Source: Diaporthe sp. PMI_573 | Taxonomy: Eukaryota; Ascomycota; Sordariomycetes; Diaporthales; Diaporthaceae | DNA: 34,571 nt | Assembly (NCBI GenBank): GCA_021399435.1 | Contig: JAJTUP010000189.1 | Coordinates: 1 to 34,571 of the forward strand | Direction: 5' to 3' | In this document: piece after piece, positions 1-9,564 of the stretch | Layout of the letters: every line of letters begins with the position of its first letter | Position numbering within the stretch: position 1 is the stretch's first letter | The notes under the pieces: model-generated | Database searches by the model: none | The model's input: only the letters and a program-made list of their open reading frames with translations | Told to the model about the DNA's origin: nothing | Translations under genes and position numbers: made by a program

Positions 1-712
1 CTGCAACACATCGCCAACTCGGCTGGTCGCTGGACATTCGCATTTCCTGTTCAACGGTTTTGCGAATCATTGCCGGTGTAGCGTCTCCAATGTGATCCTC
101 GGGCACCCTGGATGTGTCCACTGTGCAGAACACCGGCTTTGGAGTCGCCGATCGGGCCGTAGATGGAGATTGGATGGGAGTACTAACGGGTGTCATTCTG
201 GCCGCGTCTGCATATGTCCGGCCCGGCGATCGTGGTGCCTGAGCCTTACTCAGTGTATCCAGCTGTAGTCGGGTCTGCTCCAGCTTGTCGCAAACCTGGG
301 TAAGCTGCTGTCGGACTTGCGATAATTCTTGTGCCATCTGGGCCGTAGTCCTAGTAACTTCCTCAGCCATGCGGTCCCTAAGCTTAGCAAACTCGAGCTG
401 AAATTCCGCCTTCATCGATTCCATTCTCTTATTGAAATCTTGTTCCAGGAGTCGTTTTAGGCTCTGGGCAACCTCGCTCATGCTACCAGCTGCCTTAGGC
501 GCGGCCCGTTTCTTAGCTCGGGTATGACTCGGAGTTCCCTCACTGCTCTCCTCTTCCTGCCATTCCATAGCACCTTTTTGCTGCTTGGATTCCAACGCCC
601 TCGTCGTTCTGGTCCTTTTACGCAGGGGACGATGACATCCCCCGCCCGGAACATCCTGTTCGCCTTCCATGACGACAATGACGTCTGATGCGGGGTTCGC
701 AACACCAGACAT
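1..712 (-). CDS. Tad-like LINE ORF1 (gag-like), 5' part, cut by window edge
   Basis: An open minus-strand frame starts at the ATG at 712, just downstream of an in-frame TGA at 757-755, and runs off the left edge after about 237 codons. A second in-frame ATG lies at 670. The protein has a basic, low-complexity start (KRTRTTRA, then HTRAKKRAAPKAAGS), a long Gln/Glu/Lys-rich coiled-coil-like stretch (about residues 65-140), then RTYADAAR and the block KPVFCTVDTSRVPEDHIGDA followed by RKTVEQEM and WRCVA. I recognise the CTVDTSR...EQEMR...WRC pattern from ORF1 of fungal Tad1-type non-LTR retrotransposons, a nucleic-acid-binding gag-like protein that usually ends in zinc knuckles. Those knuckles and the reverse-transcriptase ORF2 would lie left of the window. 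Seen: frame and motifs. From memory of the family: the Tad assignment. Confidence 0.72.
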   Translation of the reverse strand, partial: MSGVANPASDVIVVMEGEQDVPGGGCHRPLRKRTRTTRALESKQQKGAMEWQEEESSEGTPSHTRAKKRAAPKAAGSMSEVAQSLKRLLEQDFNKRMESMKAEFQLEFAKLRDRMAEEVTRTTAQMAQELSQVRQQLTQVCDKLEQTRLQLDTLSKAQAPRSPGRTYADAARMTPVSTPIQSPSTARSATPKPVFCTVDTSRVPEDHIGDATPAMIRKTVEQEMRMSSDQPSWRCVA

Positions 713-1035
713 CCACCAGTGGCCAGAATCTCCGCCAAGCGGCCACCAGGTATTTCAAAGGTTGTAAAGAAGATAAAATAATTAGATTCGAGATCCGAAA
801 CCAATTCTGAGGGGGAGTGTCCTCGAGTCTGAGGGGGTGTGTCAGATGTGACGGGTGCTTTGGGTTAGGTGCCTGAGGCACCAATGGTTGAATCATGACA
901 AAACCAGCCCCCTTACGGGTGGGGTCCCACCAAGGAACCAAGACAAGACATCATCACAATACACCCAGTTACCACCCCATCAATTGGACCATAATTACAC
1001 GTCCCACATACCTAAAAGGGTGATAATCTGACAGA
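713..1035. other. Non-coding LINE leader and junction with truncated pogo copy
   Basis: No credible gene. The stretch lies upstream of the LINE ORF1 start and probably holds its 5' leader. The boundary between LINE and pogo sequence cannot be fixed exactly. Homology to the pogo transposase begins around 1036 in the right-hand copy's frame, just after an in-frame TAA at about 1013-1015. Confidence 0.4.
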
Positions 1036-1951
1036 TACGGCTAATTCACCTCTTCGACGGTTTCCAAAACATACAATTATGAATCTTGATGAAACTCCTA
1101 TCCCTTTTGAGTATAATTCTGGCTATTCGTACGATACCAAAGGTGTTAGATCAGTTCTAGCTAAGTCAGATCGAAGCGGCTGGGATAAGCGACAAGCGAC
1201 ACTTATACTCTATATCTTTGCTGATGGCATTCACCGTCTTAAACCAAAGATTATCTTCCACGGCGCTTCAGGTCCAGCAGGGAAGATATACCAACAAGAG
1301 GAACACCTCTATAGCCCAGACGTCACTGTCGAATTCAATCCTACAGCTTATAATAACGAAGAGCTCTTTAGCAAGTGGATCGACAAGGAGTTAGCCCCGC
1401 TAGCTAAAACAGAGCTTCTTTTGGTTATGGACGTGGCCTCTTTCCACGTCACTGAAGGCATAAAGAAACAGCTAAAGGACCTTGGGGCACTCCTAGCACT
1501 GATTCCAGCAGGCTGTACAAGCCTCCTTCAACCACTTGATACAGCTATCAATGCTCCTTTTAAGCTCTGGCTTGAGGAGTTTACAGACGAGTACATTACC
1601 AAGAAGGAGAAGGAGAAGCCAGATATGAAATGGACGGTATCTGAGAGACGTATTATGACTACCTGGGTAGTTGCAAAGGCTATTCGACGACTTGAAGAGC
1701 ATTTGGAGATAGTACAGCGAGCATTTATCCACACTGGGATATCAATACGTCCTGATGGAAGCCAGACCAGCTTGATACGTATTAAGGGTATAGAGCCTTC
1801 CCAGATTGACTTCCAAGGCTGGGAAACCATTGAAGAGCCGACAATCAAGACAGAGCCTTACGAAGAGGAGCCAGTTACTCTCTTAGAGGAAGCCAACCAA
1901 TTTATAACAGCTGATGAGGCAATTGAGGATTGCATTATTGTAGCTGGCTGA
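1036..1951 (+). pseudogene. 5'-truncated pogo-family (DDE_1) transposase
   Basis: The frame from the ATG at 1079 encodes 290 residues matching the C-terminal half of the transposase at 2003-3685. Weaker homology extends upstream without an ATG to about 1036. The catalytic core is visible: NLDETPIPFE (first Asp), LLLVMDVASFHVT (second Asp) and GCTSLLQPLDTAINAPFK (third Asp), the DDD pattern of pogo elements. The whole N-terminal DNA-binding half is missing. The copy is clearly diverged from its neighbour (for example NLDETPIPFEYNSG against NFDETPVPFEFNSG), so it is not a recent duplicate. It converges on that neighbour with only about 50 bp between the stop codons. It is probably an old relic with a preserved 3' frame, and no terminal repeat is convincing. 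Confidence 0.8.
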
Positions 1952-2002
1952 GCCTTTTTGGAAGGAGATGGTGGGGCTAGGATGGTGTTGGTGGCGTTGG
2001 AG

Positions 2003-3685
2003 CTAAGCCCGTGTCGGCCTAGGGGGTTGTCTGAATTTGCTTAGAAAATACGGTATGCACTCCTGAATTGCCTCGACTTCGTCATGGGCAATATACTCCT
2101 CTTGGTCATCCAGACTAGTGATAGGTACTTCCTCGAAGAGCCTGACCTCGTCCACTACAGCCTCAGCCGTTTGCCAGCCAGAATAGTCGTACTGCGTGAA
2201 GTCGAATCCTTTGATCCGTAGGCTGTGCCTCTCATCAAGATCAGGCCGTACAGCTATTCCAGTGTGAATAAAAGCGTTGCGGACGATATAAGCCTTCTCC
2301 TCTAGCCGCGTCATGGCTTTATCTACCACCCAAGTCGTCATTATCCTCCGCTCTGAGGTCGTCCAGGCAAAATCGTGACTCCCAGCTCTCTTCTCATCGA
2401 TCTCCTTCTGGGCAATATACTCGTCTGTGAATTCCTGAAGCCAAAGCTTAAGTGGCCCATTCACAGCAGTATCGCATGGCTGAAGAAGACTAGTACACCC
2501 TGTCGGTATTAAAGCAGTGAAAACGTTCAGTTTCCTCAGCTTCTTCTTGATGCTAGAAGTAACATGAAAAGAAGCAACATCCATGACAAGTAATAGTTCT
2601 CCTTGTGCCTCAGCGATAGGCTGGAGCTCTTGATCGATCCATTTCTCCATCAACTCCTCGTTGTTGTAAGCTGTGGCGTTGTATTCGACTGTGACGTTAG
2701 GAGAGTATCGGTGACTCTCTTGCTTATAGATACGTGCAGTAGGGCCGTTAGCGCCTTTGAAGATGATCTTCGGCTTGAGGCGCTGTTTTCCATCAGCAAA
2801 GAGGTAAAGGATAAGCGTTACTTGACGCTTATCCCAGCCATTCTTCTCAGCCTTCGCCTGGACTGACTTTGCGCCTTTATGCTCGTACGTACAGCCAGAG
2901 TTGAACTCGAAGGGAACAGGCGTTTCATCGAAGTTGAGTATATTGGCTTTGCGAAAGCGACTAGTCTCTGGAGAGTGGGCTATATTCCGTATTGTAGGCA
3001 GCAACGGCCCTGGAGCCTTTAACAGAGAGTTACGCTTAATGTATTGGAGAAATCGGTTGACAACAGGAACGTATTCCTGAGGCAACTTTGTAGCCTTTTT
3101 CGTGATGCGTCGGCGCGTTATTCGATAGCGGCGTTTGAAGCCAGCGAACCAGCCATTAGAGAAGACGAAGACCTTCTCAGAGTCAGGACAAGTCTCTTTC
3201 CAGATTTGCTTAGAATTCCGCCGGAACCAGGAGACAGTTGTTATCTTATTCTCCTGACGAGCTTCACAGAATAACACATACAGGCGTTCCTCCAGATCTG
3301 GCCAGAGAGGACTATAAGGCTTATCCAATGCCTCATTAGCCATGATCTTGATCCGATTCCTCCACCAGTTTCGTATAGTATCCAGAGGAATCTTGAAGAA
3401 GACGTAGGCCTCCTCGTACGTTGGTTGCCGATACCCATCAACAGGAGCCTCGAAGCCTTCCCTCTGTCGGGTATGAGGATTCCAGCTGTCGTCAATGCGT
3501 ACCCGGTGATGCTGAAGGAAGAGGAGTACTTCAATACGCTTCTTATGCGAATAAGAACGCTCGATTCGCTGGATTGGCTTGAAAGAAGGCGGTTTTCGCT
3601 TTTCTAAAGGGAATGGCTTCCTCCCAGGCCTTTTAGGCTGTATAGGCCGTACCGCGTTGGTTGAAAGCTCAGTCAGAGGAGGCAT
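2003..3685 (-). CDS. Pogo-family (DDE_1) transposase, uninterrupted frame
   Basis: This frame encodes 560 residues from the first ATG at 3685 to the TAG at 2003. The N-terminal part has a helix-turn-helix region (PTYEEAYVFFKIPLDTI) followed by a CENP-B/Tc5-type DNA-binding segment (WFRRNSKQIWKE, then FSNGWFAGFKRRYRITRRR). The DDE_1 core follows with NFDETPVPFEFNSG, LLLVMDVASFHVT and GCTSLLQPCDTAVNGPLK supplying the three acidic residues. The enzyme would cut and rejoin element ends in the nucleus, normally at TA targets. The frame stays open upstream of the ATG to a TAA at 3859-3857 without another ATG. That extension (ITQFPGISEPLLHSPGQN) looks protein-like, so the true start may need an upstream exon or may be lost. 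Terminal repeats were not convincingly found, so mobility is uncertain. Confidence 0.85.
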   Translation of the reverse strand: MPPLTELSTNAVRPIQPKRPGRKPFPLEKRKPPSFKPIQRIERSYSHKKRIEVLLFLQHHRVRIDDSWNPHTRQREGFEAPVDGYRQPTYEEAYVFFKIPLDTIRNWWRNRIKIMANEALDKPYSPLWPDLEERLYVLFCEARQENKITTVSWFRRNSKQIWKETCPDSEKVFVFSNGWFAGFKRRYRITRRRITKKATKLPQEYVPVVNRFLQYIKRNSLLKAPGPLLPTIRNIAHSPETSRFRKANILNFDETPVPFEFNSGCTYEHKGAKSVQAKAEKNGWDKRQVTLILYLFADGKQRLKPKIIFKGANGPTARIYKQESHRYSPNVTVEYNATAYNNEELMEKWIDQELQPIAEAQGELLLVMDVASFHVTSSIKKKLRKLNVFTALIPTGCTSLLQPCDTAVNGPLKLWLQEFTDEYIAQKEIDEKRAGSHDFAWTTSERRIMTTWVVDKAMTRLEEKAYIVRNAFIHTGIAVRPDLDERHSLRIKGFDFTQYDYSGWQTAEAVVDEVRLFEEVPITSLDDQEEYIAHDEVEAIQECIPYFLSKFRQPPRPTRA

Positions 3686-3992
3686 GCTGCGCGCACCTGT
3701 CTCAGAATTGTCAGAATCGTCGATATCGTTGTCACGCAGCAGTGGGAATAGCTTCAAAAGTCGGTTCTGGCCAGGAGAATGCAATAGGGGCTCGGAAATA
3801 CCTGGGAATTGGGTTATGCGGCCTTGGCGAGGCGTTAAACTGGTTTTGGCAGCGCGTTAGGCCTGTTATCGTTAGAAAGGCTGGGGAGGCCTGCTAGCGT
3901 AAAATTGAATTTTCTCAATTAATACGGTAATTGGAGGCAAGTTCTTCAATTGGTGGGTAGGATCACCGTAGATAGTAACAACGAAGACCAGC

Positions 3993-4128
3993 ATTGATCG
4001 ATTTGATCGCCGATGGACGTCGATCGATCGATTGAATTAGTGATCGATCGATATCGATCGATTGAAGGTGACGATCGATATAAATCGATCGATCAGGGCT
4101 CGAAATCGATCGTACAGATCGATTTCCA
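3993..4128. repeat. ATCGATCG-rich simple repeat tract
   Basis: About 135 bp contain roughly a dozen GATC sites in overlapping ATCGATCG/CGATCGAT palindromes, separated by short variable spacers (positions around 3997, 4022, 4042, 4054, 4074, 4086, 4106 and 4117). The tract is irregular and not a perfect tandem array. No coding frame uses it credibly. Confidence 0.8.
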
Positions 4129-4204
4129 ACTCTGGCGTCACACGCGGGGCGCAGCAGGCGTTCCCAAGAGCACCTTACAGCAAAAGCAATGAACAAGTCA
4201 CAAC

Positions 4205-4231
4205 AAAGGGTGCAAAGGGTGCAAAGGGTGC
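4205..4231. repeat. Three exact copies of AAAGGGTGC
   Basis: The 9-bp unit AAAGGGTGC is repeated three times in a row at 4205-4213, 4214-4222 and 4223-4231, upstream of the 2EXR gene. Its role is unknown. Confidence 0.85.
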
Positions 4232-4270
4232 AGCTCTGCAAACAATAGCACAATTACGACTTCTTGAAAC

Positions 4271-4278
4271 TATAAATA
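4271..4278 (+). promoter_or_regulatory. TATA-like box upstream of 2EXR gene
   Basis: TATAAATA lies about 170 bp upstream of the likely start at 4451, in the correct orientation for that gene. Assignment is by sequence and position only. Confidence 0.35.
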
Positions 4279-4450
4279 CTTTTCAGGTACCTACTGCCTT
4301 GAGCATATTTCTATGCTCTTCTTACTATCATTCAACCATACAAAACATACACAGGCCCCTCCTCTACCTCACACACCGCATTACATCAAGCACACCCAAA
4401 CCTTGTACCACGTCAGCTTGAACAATCGACAGCAAAAGCCGAACGCCAGT

Positions 4451-5260
4451 ATGTTTCCCAAATTCGATAGGCTACCTGCCGAGATTCGTTTGAAGATATG
4501 GCAAGACTCCATCCCGAGGTATGGGGTTTATTCAGTTCTTCTGCGCGGTCGAGAAGAACCCATATCAGACCAGTCCTCTCACCCGGTAACTTTTCGGGTA
4601 GTATACAGTCTGGAGCCTCTTCCTCGAGACCAACGGGACCATAGTCTCAGCGACCGGATCCATACAACGATAAGCCTCCTACTCACCTGCTCAGAGTCAG
4701 CATCTGAGGTGAAGAGGACCTTTCCCGACACTATCAAATGTACCAGCGGAAAGCTACGCTTCAACGCCAAGCATGACCTACTCAATCTCTCATGCAACGG
4801 CTCTATCTTAGCATGGGGTTTCCTTCGCCACTTCGCAAGGTATCAACAAGGGAGTGTTTCATGTGCCAATGACTGGCATAAAATTCCCCAAAGGATTGGT
4901 ATGAACAGCTTTTCACTGCTTGGTGGTCTTGAGTATGTGTATCAGAGGTACAAGCTCGGGGACGCAGGGTGGGAGAGTGATCCGAGCTTAGAAGGGTTTA
5001 TGCAATTTCTCGACGATTGCGCCAGTTTGAGACATCTTGTTTTGGCGAGTCCTTTGCAACCCAGGTACTATCACCAACGCTTCAATGAGCAGGATCTGTA
5101 CAATATCCGCCACGATCCAACCGGCTTCAACGGACCTACTATGCCATCACAGTACTATTATTCTCTGTGTGCTACACGACCATACAATATATCGTTGAGT
5201 GGGTATTTACGGCAGCGTTCCACGCAAACCAAACAAAGCAAATGGGATAGTCCCGCTTGA
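4451..5260 (+). pseudogene. 2EXR-domain gene, 5' part, interrupted by hAT insertion
   Basis: The ATG at 4451 begins MFPKFDRLPAEIRLKIWQDS, the start of the fungal 2EXR domain, a family of unknown function abundant in filamentous ascomycetes. An in-frame ATG at 4313 exists, but its extension is low-complexity and I reject it. Host sequence runs 254 codons to 5212, exactly at the end of an 8-bp target duplication. The frame then reads 16 codons into the hAT terminal repeat and meets a TGA at 5258-5260. The rest of the gene is at 8587-8865 on the far side of the element, in the same frame. No other defect is visible, so the interruption looks recent. A truncated protein could still be made, with its last 16 residues encoded by the transposon. 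Confidence 0.85.
5205..5212. repeat. Left target-site duplication of hAT element (ATTTACGG)
   Basis: ATTTACGG lies immediately left of the element and is repeated exactly at 8579-8586 immediately right of it. An 8-bp duplication is the hallmark of hAT insertion. Confidence 0.95.
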
Positions 5261-8200
5261 TTTGCTTTGCTAATATAGCCCATTTGCGGACTTGCCTCTA
5301 ATTTTTTCGCCTTGTTGACTTGGTTGACTTGCCCATTTGCCACTGGAAAGGCCCCACAACTTTCCTAAATAGGAAGGTATGATAGCTCCTCTGGGTTGGT
5401 CATCATCACATCACCATCTCTGCCGCCGGCCCAGCCATAGTCCCTTTCTTCAGCCAGTCCTTTAAACAAAGCAGCATTTCGAGTGTTGCCCCCTTCATTC
5501 TGTGCCTCTGTGAGGTTATCGTGAGCTTCCCTTGGCTAAAGACCCGCTCGCACTCTGATGACATCGCGGGCACAGATAGCACGTCTATGGCCATTTGTGA
5601 CAGAATAGGGAACTCTGTACGATGGTCTCGCCACCAGCAAAGAGGGTTAAGAGGAACCTCACGCCCGGCTTTGTCTCTCTGCCGAGGGATCCTCATCGCG
5701 ACATAATTCTTATACTCCATTTCTGGCGTCAACGGCTGTTGTTGTGCCTCTGGTTCAGGCGATGGCGATGGCTCCATAAACGCCGTTCTTCGCTTCTCCA
5801 TAACTGATAGCTGAGGATTAGCAACAACAGTCTGGGGAGGCTGTGACTGTTGTGGAGGAGTTGTTGCTTTATCAGAGACCCAGTACTTCCGTAAGAAGTT
5901 CTTGAACTGTTGTTCAGCCTCATCCAACAATAGCGGTGCCGCTTTCCTGATACCACCTGTGCGATAACGAGGATGAAGAATCGTAGCCGCTAAGTAAATC
6001 GGGCAGCTTCGCAACCTCCTCTTGTATTCGGCCACCAAATATAAAGCCTCTTGGACGAGACCTGGAGAAAGAGAGCGCCTTCAAAGCCATATTCAGCCTC
6101 CCGTTGCTTCTGCCGCCACGATGTGCCCCGCGATGTAGATGTATCAGACTCTTCAGCCTCCTCTTGTTGCTGCCGCTGGCACGATCTAGGCCGCGATGAT
6201 GACTGTGATGATGATGATGGGGAGGCCGCTGCCGCTGTGGGGATAACCTCCGTACTGGAGGCTGTGATCTCGTCAAGAATTTCTTCTTCAGCATGTGTCT
6301 CTTTGCCACCAAATCGTTGAAGCTATACGCGTAGGTGCTGTTCCAAATCCCATAGCGAGGAGAAGACATCGTGAATCGCCGCACTGTTACCTTCGTGAAG
6401 CTTCGTATGGTACAGAAACGGTTGAAGAAGATCGCGTACCGACTTAATTACTCGCCATTCCTGAACAGAGAGAGGTTGTATATCCTCACCCGCATCAGCG
6501 CGTTTCTGGGTGTAATAATCGACGGCCTTGCGCAACTTCAACAGCCGATCTAGCTCCGCCGCATCCAAATTCCATCGTGTATCGTTTGCCATCTTGACGC
6601 TGAGCCCAGATATATCGCCAGTCTGTGGCTCCGTTGGGTCTGTAGGTCGCGGGGGAGGCGCCATCGCGAAATCCATCGCCGTGGGTTCAGCTTGAGCCTC
6701 ATCGAAAAAGGCGATAGCTTCGTTACGGTCTACTGCTGCATGGGCGAACTCTGGGTTGGTTGTGAGGGCTTTGAACGATTTGAGGCAAGCTTGGCTACCC
6801 TTAATGAAGACGACGATCTTATGGGCATGGTAAAGAGGGCTTGATCTCTTTCGCCAGTCTTTCAACTCGGCCTCACAGCGTTCCCGTTCCTACACGTGTA
6901 GGCATTACCAGTTAGCACGTGATATCGCGATGGGTTTGCAGGGTTGCCTGCCGACGAGGCAGAGCCTCAACTTACCACTGGGTCTTCAATGCTCTCCGCG
7001 TTAACTACCTTCCTTCTATCGCCAGCCAGAAAAGACTTTACGATGAGATTAATAATATGGCCCCAGCAGCAGCAGCGCCTTTCGATCCTGACCTTGTCGG
7101 CTGCATTGTCGCCAAGATTAAGGAGCTTGCGAAAGAGAAACCGGGTAGCCTTGTCGTTAGTTTCGTCGTTATCAAAGGTAAGCCAGCCCAACAAATCTTG
7201 AAGGCCATAATCGCTGATAACCTGGTGTAGGTGATATTGAAGGTTCTCGCCAGTATGCCTACCGTTGACGACCCTCAGCCCAATCAAGCGGTTCCTCACA
7301 TTATAGTCAAGATCCACGAAATGCGCAACCACGGCTACCAACGCCTTGCTGTTGGGCGAAGTCCACAGATCAGCAGACAGATGGACCTTGGACAGAGCGG
7401 TGCTGTGAAGCTGTCTCTTCAGGGCATTGAGGTTCTCCGTAAAGGCTTCAACTAGCCACTTCATCATCGTGGTGTCGCTTTTCGGGAGGATCTGATCGGT
7501 AAACGTGGGATTCCAGACGTGTAGCAGCTGACGGAACTGCGGCGCCTCTAATAACGAGATGGGCAGGTCACAACAAGCAACAAGCTCTGTAATGGCCTTT
7601 CTCGCGAGATTAGCGGCAGCGAGGGTTGGTGTATCACTATTAGCCGTGGCAGAATGAGGGAAAGGAACTGGGTGCTGTGAGTGAGTAACGAGGTCGTGAT
7701 AGTCTGTACGCCTCCTCTTCCTGCGACCTAACTCTGCTGGGCTGACATTATCACAGTCAGCCCCTCTAATAAAGTCTTTCAGCTTCCCAAATCGGTGGCC
7801 GTTGTTATCACTGCCCTCGAGATGATTTAGAGCAGAACTGGTTGTGATATTCTTGCCGCTTTTGGTCTGATACAACGTGTGCTGACGCTTCTCATCACAG
7901 GGACGGCAAAACCACCACTCATCGCCAGTCTTTCTGACACCGTCGGGGTTCTGAATAACCTCTAGCAGCTTCTCCCCGAAGTGCCAGATGCCAGACTGTG
8001 TTGAAGAGCTCTTCCGTTTCGGCTGGGGGTCTGGCATCCATCTGGCGGCTACAAACTGATGGCGCCGGCCTTTGACCGTGATACGTGGGAGGTCATTGAG
8101 GGAACCAATAGCAAAGCGAGCTGTCGCGTCGTGAGTGTCAATTTGGCTCTGGATGGATTGCGAGGAAGGCTGACGAGGCTGGCCAAGCAGCGAAAGGGCG

Positions 8201-8578
8201 TTTGTAGCCATGATGATGCCTACAGTACAGGTACACTCGATGATGAGACGCGACGAAGCCTAAGATCAGAGGACGGCTACAACAAACAGCTCAACTGCAG
8301 AAAAGCTGACAGATTTGACTCCGGATGCGGGGGGGGGCCAAATCGGGGCTAACGATCGACATAGGTTTCGGAGCAAAACAACAAAAATGGGCTCACGATC
8401 CTCAATACAGTGGGGCAAACAGAGTCACATGTGGGGCCGCCAGGTTAACGTCCATTTGTTTGGTTCGTTTGCAAGTCATTTGCATATAAATGTCCCTTGT
8501 TTGGCTTGCTGAAATGTCGGGCTTTGCGACTTTCATTTGGCAAATGACTTGCAAAGGCTTGGTTTGCGTGGAACGCTG
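5213..8578. mobile_element. hAT-superfamily DNA transposon, 3,366 bp, with TIRs and TSD
   Basis: The left end (5213-5232) reads CAGCGTTCCACGCAAACCAA and the right end (8559-8578) is its perfect reverse complement. Similarity falls off sharply inside that 20 bp. Flanking ATTTACGG copies give an 8-bp target duplication. Subterminal regions on both sides contain several GCAAATG/CATTTGC motifs (for example near 5239, 5280, 5331, 8478 and 8534), as expected for hAT transposase binding sites. The element carries a transposase on the minus strand (5406-8211) that has an internal stop and a probable frameshift. It may therefore be mobile only in trans, or may have been inactivated after insertion. 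It sits inside the 2EXR gene. Confidence 0.95.
5406..8211 (-). pseudogene. hAT transposase with BED-like and hATC domains, apparently inactivated
   Basis: Exon 1 runs 8211-6976 (412 codons). It has a BED-like zinc finger (CRPC...LNHLEGSDNNGHR) and the start of the RNase-H-like core (HLSADLWTS, LGWLTFDNDETNDK, CCCWGHIINLIVKSF). An 86-bp intron (6975-6890) has a GTAAGT donor, a GCTAAC branch site and a TAG acceptor. It joins in phase to exon 2, which begins ERERCEAELKDWRKR. Exon 2 meets a TAG at 6325-6323, but the same frame then stays open and coding-like (HAEEEILDEITASSTEV to EAEYGFEGALFL) to about 6062. There a one-base shift leads into LVQEALYLVAEYKRRL and the hATC dimerisation region (PLNPLCWWRDHRTEFPIL, AMSSECERVFSQGKLTI), ending at 5406. 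Reading the TAG as a former CAG codon is inference. Confidence 0.82.
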
Positions 8579-8586
8579 ATTTACGG
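8579..8586. repeat. Right target-site duplication of hAT element (ATTTACGG)
   Basis: Exact copy of the octamer at 5205-5212. The next base, 8587, continues the 2EXR reading frame. Confidence 0.95.
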
Positions 8587-8865
8587 GTCTGTGCTTCAAC
8601 ATTGCGAGTCCTAGCCCATGGTCAGCCCAGACACCAGGTGACGCACGCTCCGTTAAAGCTGAAGTCTGGCTGTCAAGAGCTTCGAAGTCTAAATATTACA
8701 ACGATGATACCACTGGGGCGACTGCCTATGGAGCTGCAGCACGAGAAATCGTGTGCTGGGTCCGCTCAAATGCATCCTTACTGCACTGTCATGCAACAGC
8801 AGCAGCTCCAGGATCTGAACAACTTCTTTGGTTACAGCGAGAGTACTCTGTATTTCTTACTATAA
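8587..8865 (+). pseudogene. 2EXR-domain gene, 3' part beyond the hAT insertion
   Basis: With the element and one target copy removed on paper, codon 254 (CGG, 5210-5212) is followed directly by GTC TGT GCT at 8587. The frame then stays open for 92 codons to the TAA at 8863-8865, giving a 346-residue protein in total. The segment includes CAGCAGCAG and ends with SESTLYFLL. On its own it has no ATG in a suitable context, so it is probably not expressed separately. Frame continuity across both junctions is the evidence that it belongs to the gene starting at 4451. Confidence 0.82.
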
Positions 8866-9564
8866 GCATAAAGAGGTAACTTAGTGTTTTTTAATTCGGG
8901 CACATGGGGTTCCATGATTAGTCATGAAATTGGGCGCGGCATCCATTTCTTTGGGCGCGAATATCCGGATTCTTTATTTTTAACAGAGAGCAGCCGCACA
9001 CCTACGTCATACTGACCACACCCCAAACCACCCGCACTGGCTTTTGCCCGTTCCGTTCCGTCAGGTTGACCCTGGACGTGCTTCCCGTCTCCCACAGCTG
9101 CAATTGCTGTATTGCAGGACCCGGCCTACCTAGCTACCTGCCTGCCTACCTCGTTTGGTCATCGTTCGTTCGTACCTCGCCTGCCTCTAGGAAAACCGAC
9201 AAAGCCAGACTCAAAATTCCACTTTTGCCGCCGCCGTCAGCTGCCTTTGACTTTGAATTGCCTACTGTCTCTGCTTTGCCTTGCCTTGTCTCGCCCCGCC
9301 CTGGCCTTGCCTCGCCTCACCTTGCCTGCTGTCCTTGACTGGCCTCTAGACCCGTTTTGATTACTTCTACTCCGACGGCATCCTCGCGACCTCTGTTGCC
9401 CAGTTTCGCCAGGCGCAAATCCGTCGTGCGCGACCCCCCACCCCCCCTTTCCGCCTCGTCGCAACGACCTCTATGTGCATGCTATAGAGCGACTACCATC
9501 ACCCAATTGCGACGACTAGACTGCCGCGCCGCCAGTAATTCAGACTGTCCCCGACGCCATTCCA
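8866..9564. promoter_or_regulatory. Upstream region of histidine kinase, C/T-rich leader
   Basis: No gene is supported. From about 9000 the sequence becomes strongly pyrimidine-rich on the plus strand, with repeated CCTNCCT, CTTGCC and CTCGCC runs (9120-9345). This is typical of promoters and 5' leaders of filamentous-fungal genes. No sharp TATA box is seen close to the start. Confidence 0.45.

Larger units (their letters stand above)
3860..4450. other. Intergenic: pogo flank, GATC-rich repeat, 2EXR promoter
   Basis: No gene is supported. The left part is AT-rich sequence flanking the pogo copy, the middle is the GATC-rich tract (3993-4128), and the right part is the upstream region of the 2EXR gene with a short tandem repeat and a TATA-like site. 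Confidence 0.5.

Noticed and set aside
3685..3784. Starting the pogo transposase at 3784
   Set aside because: The codon there is TTG, not ATG. A fungal gene would normally use the ATG at 3685 or an upstream exon.
4313..4450. Starting the 2EXR protein at the upstream ATG at 4313
   Set aside because: The extra 46 codons are low-complexity and outside the family. MFPKF at 4451 is the typical family start.
6062..6393. An intron (GTAACA donor to CTCCAG acceptor) repairing the first hAT transposase
   Set aside because: It would restore the frame but would delete GNSAAIHDVFSSLWDLEQHL, which looks like conserved hAT core, so a stop plus a frameshift is likelier.
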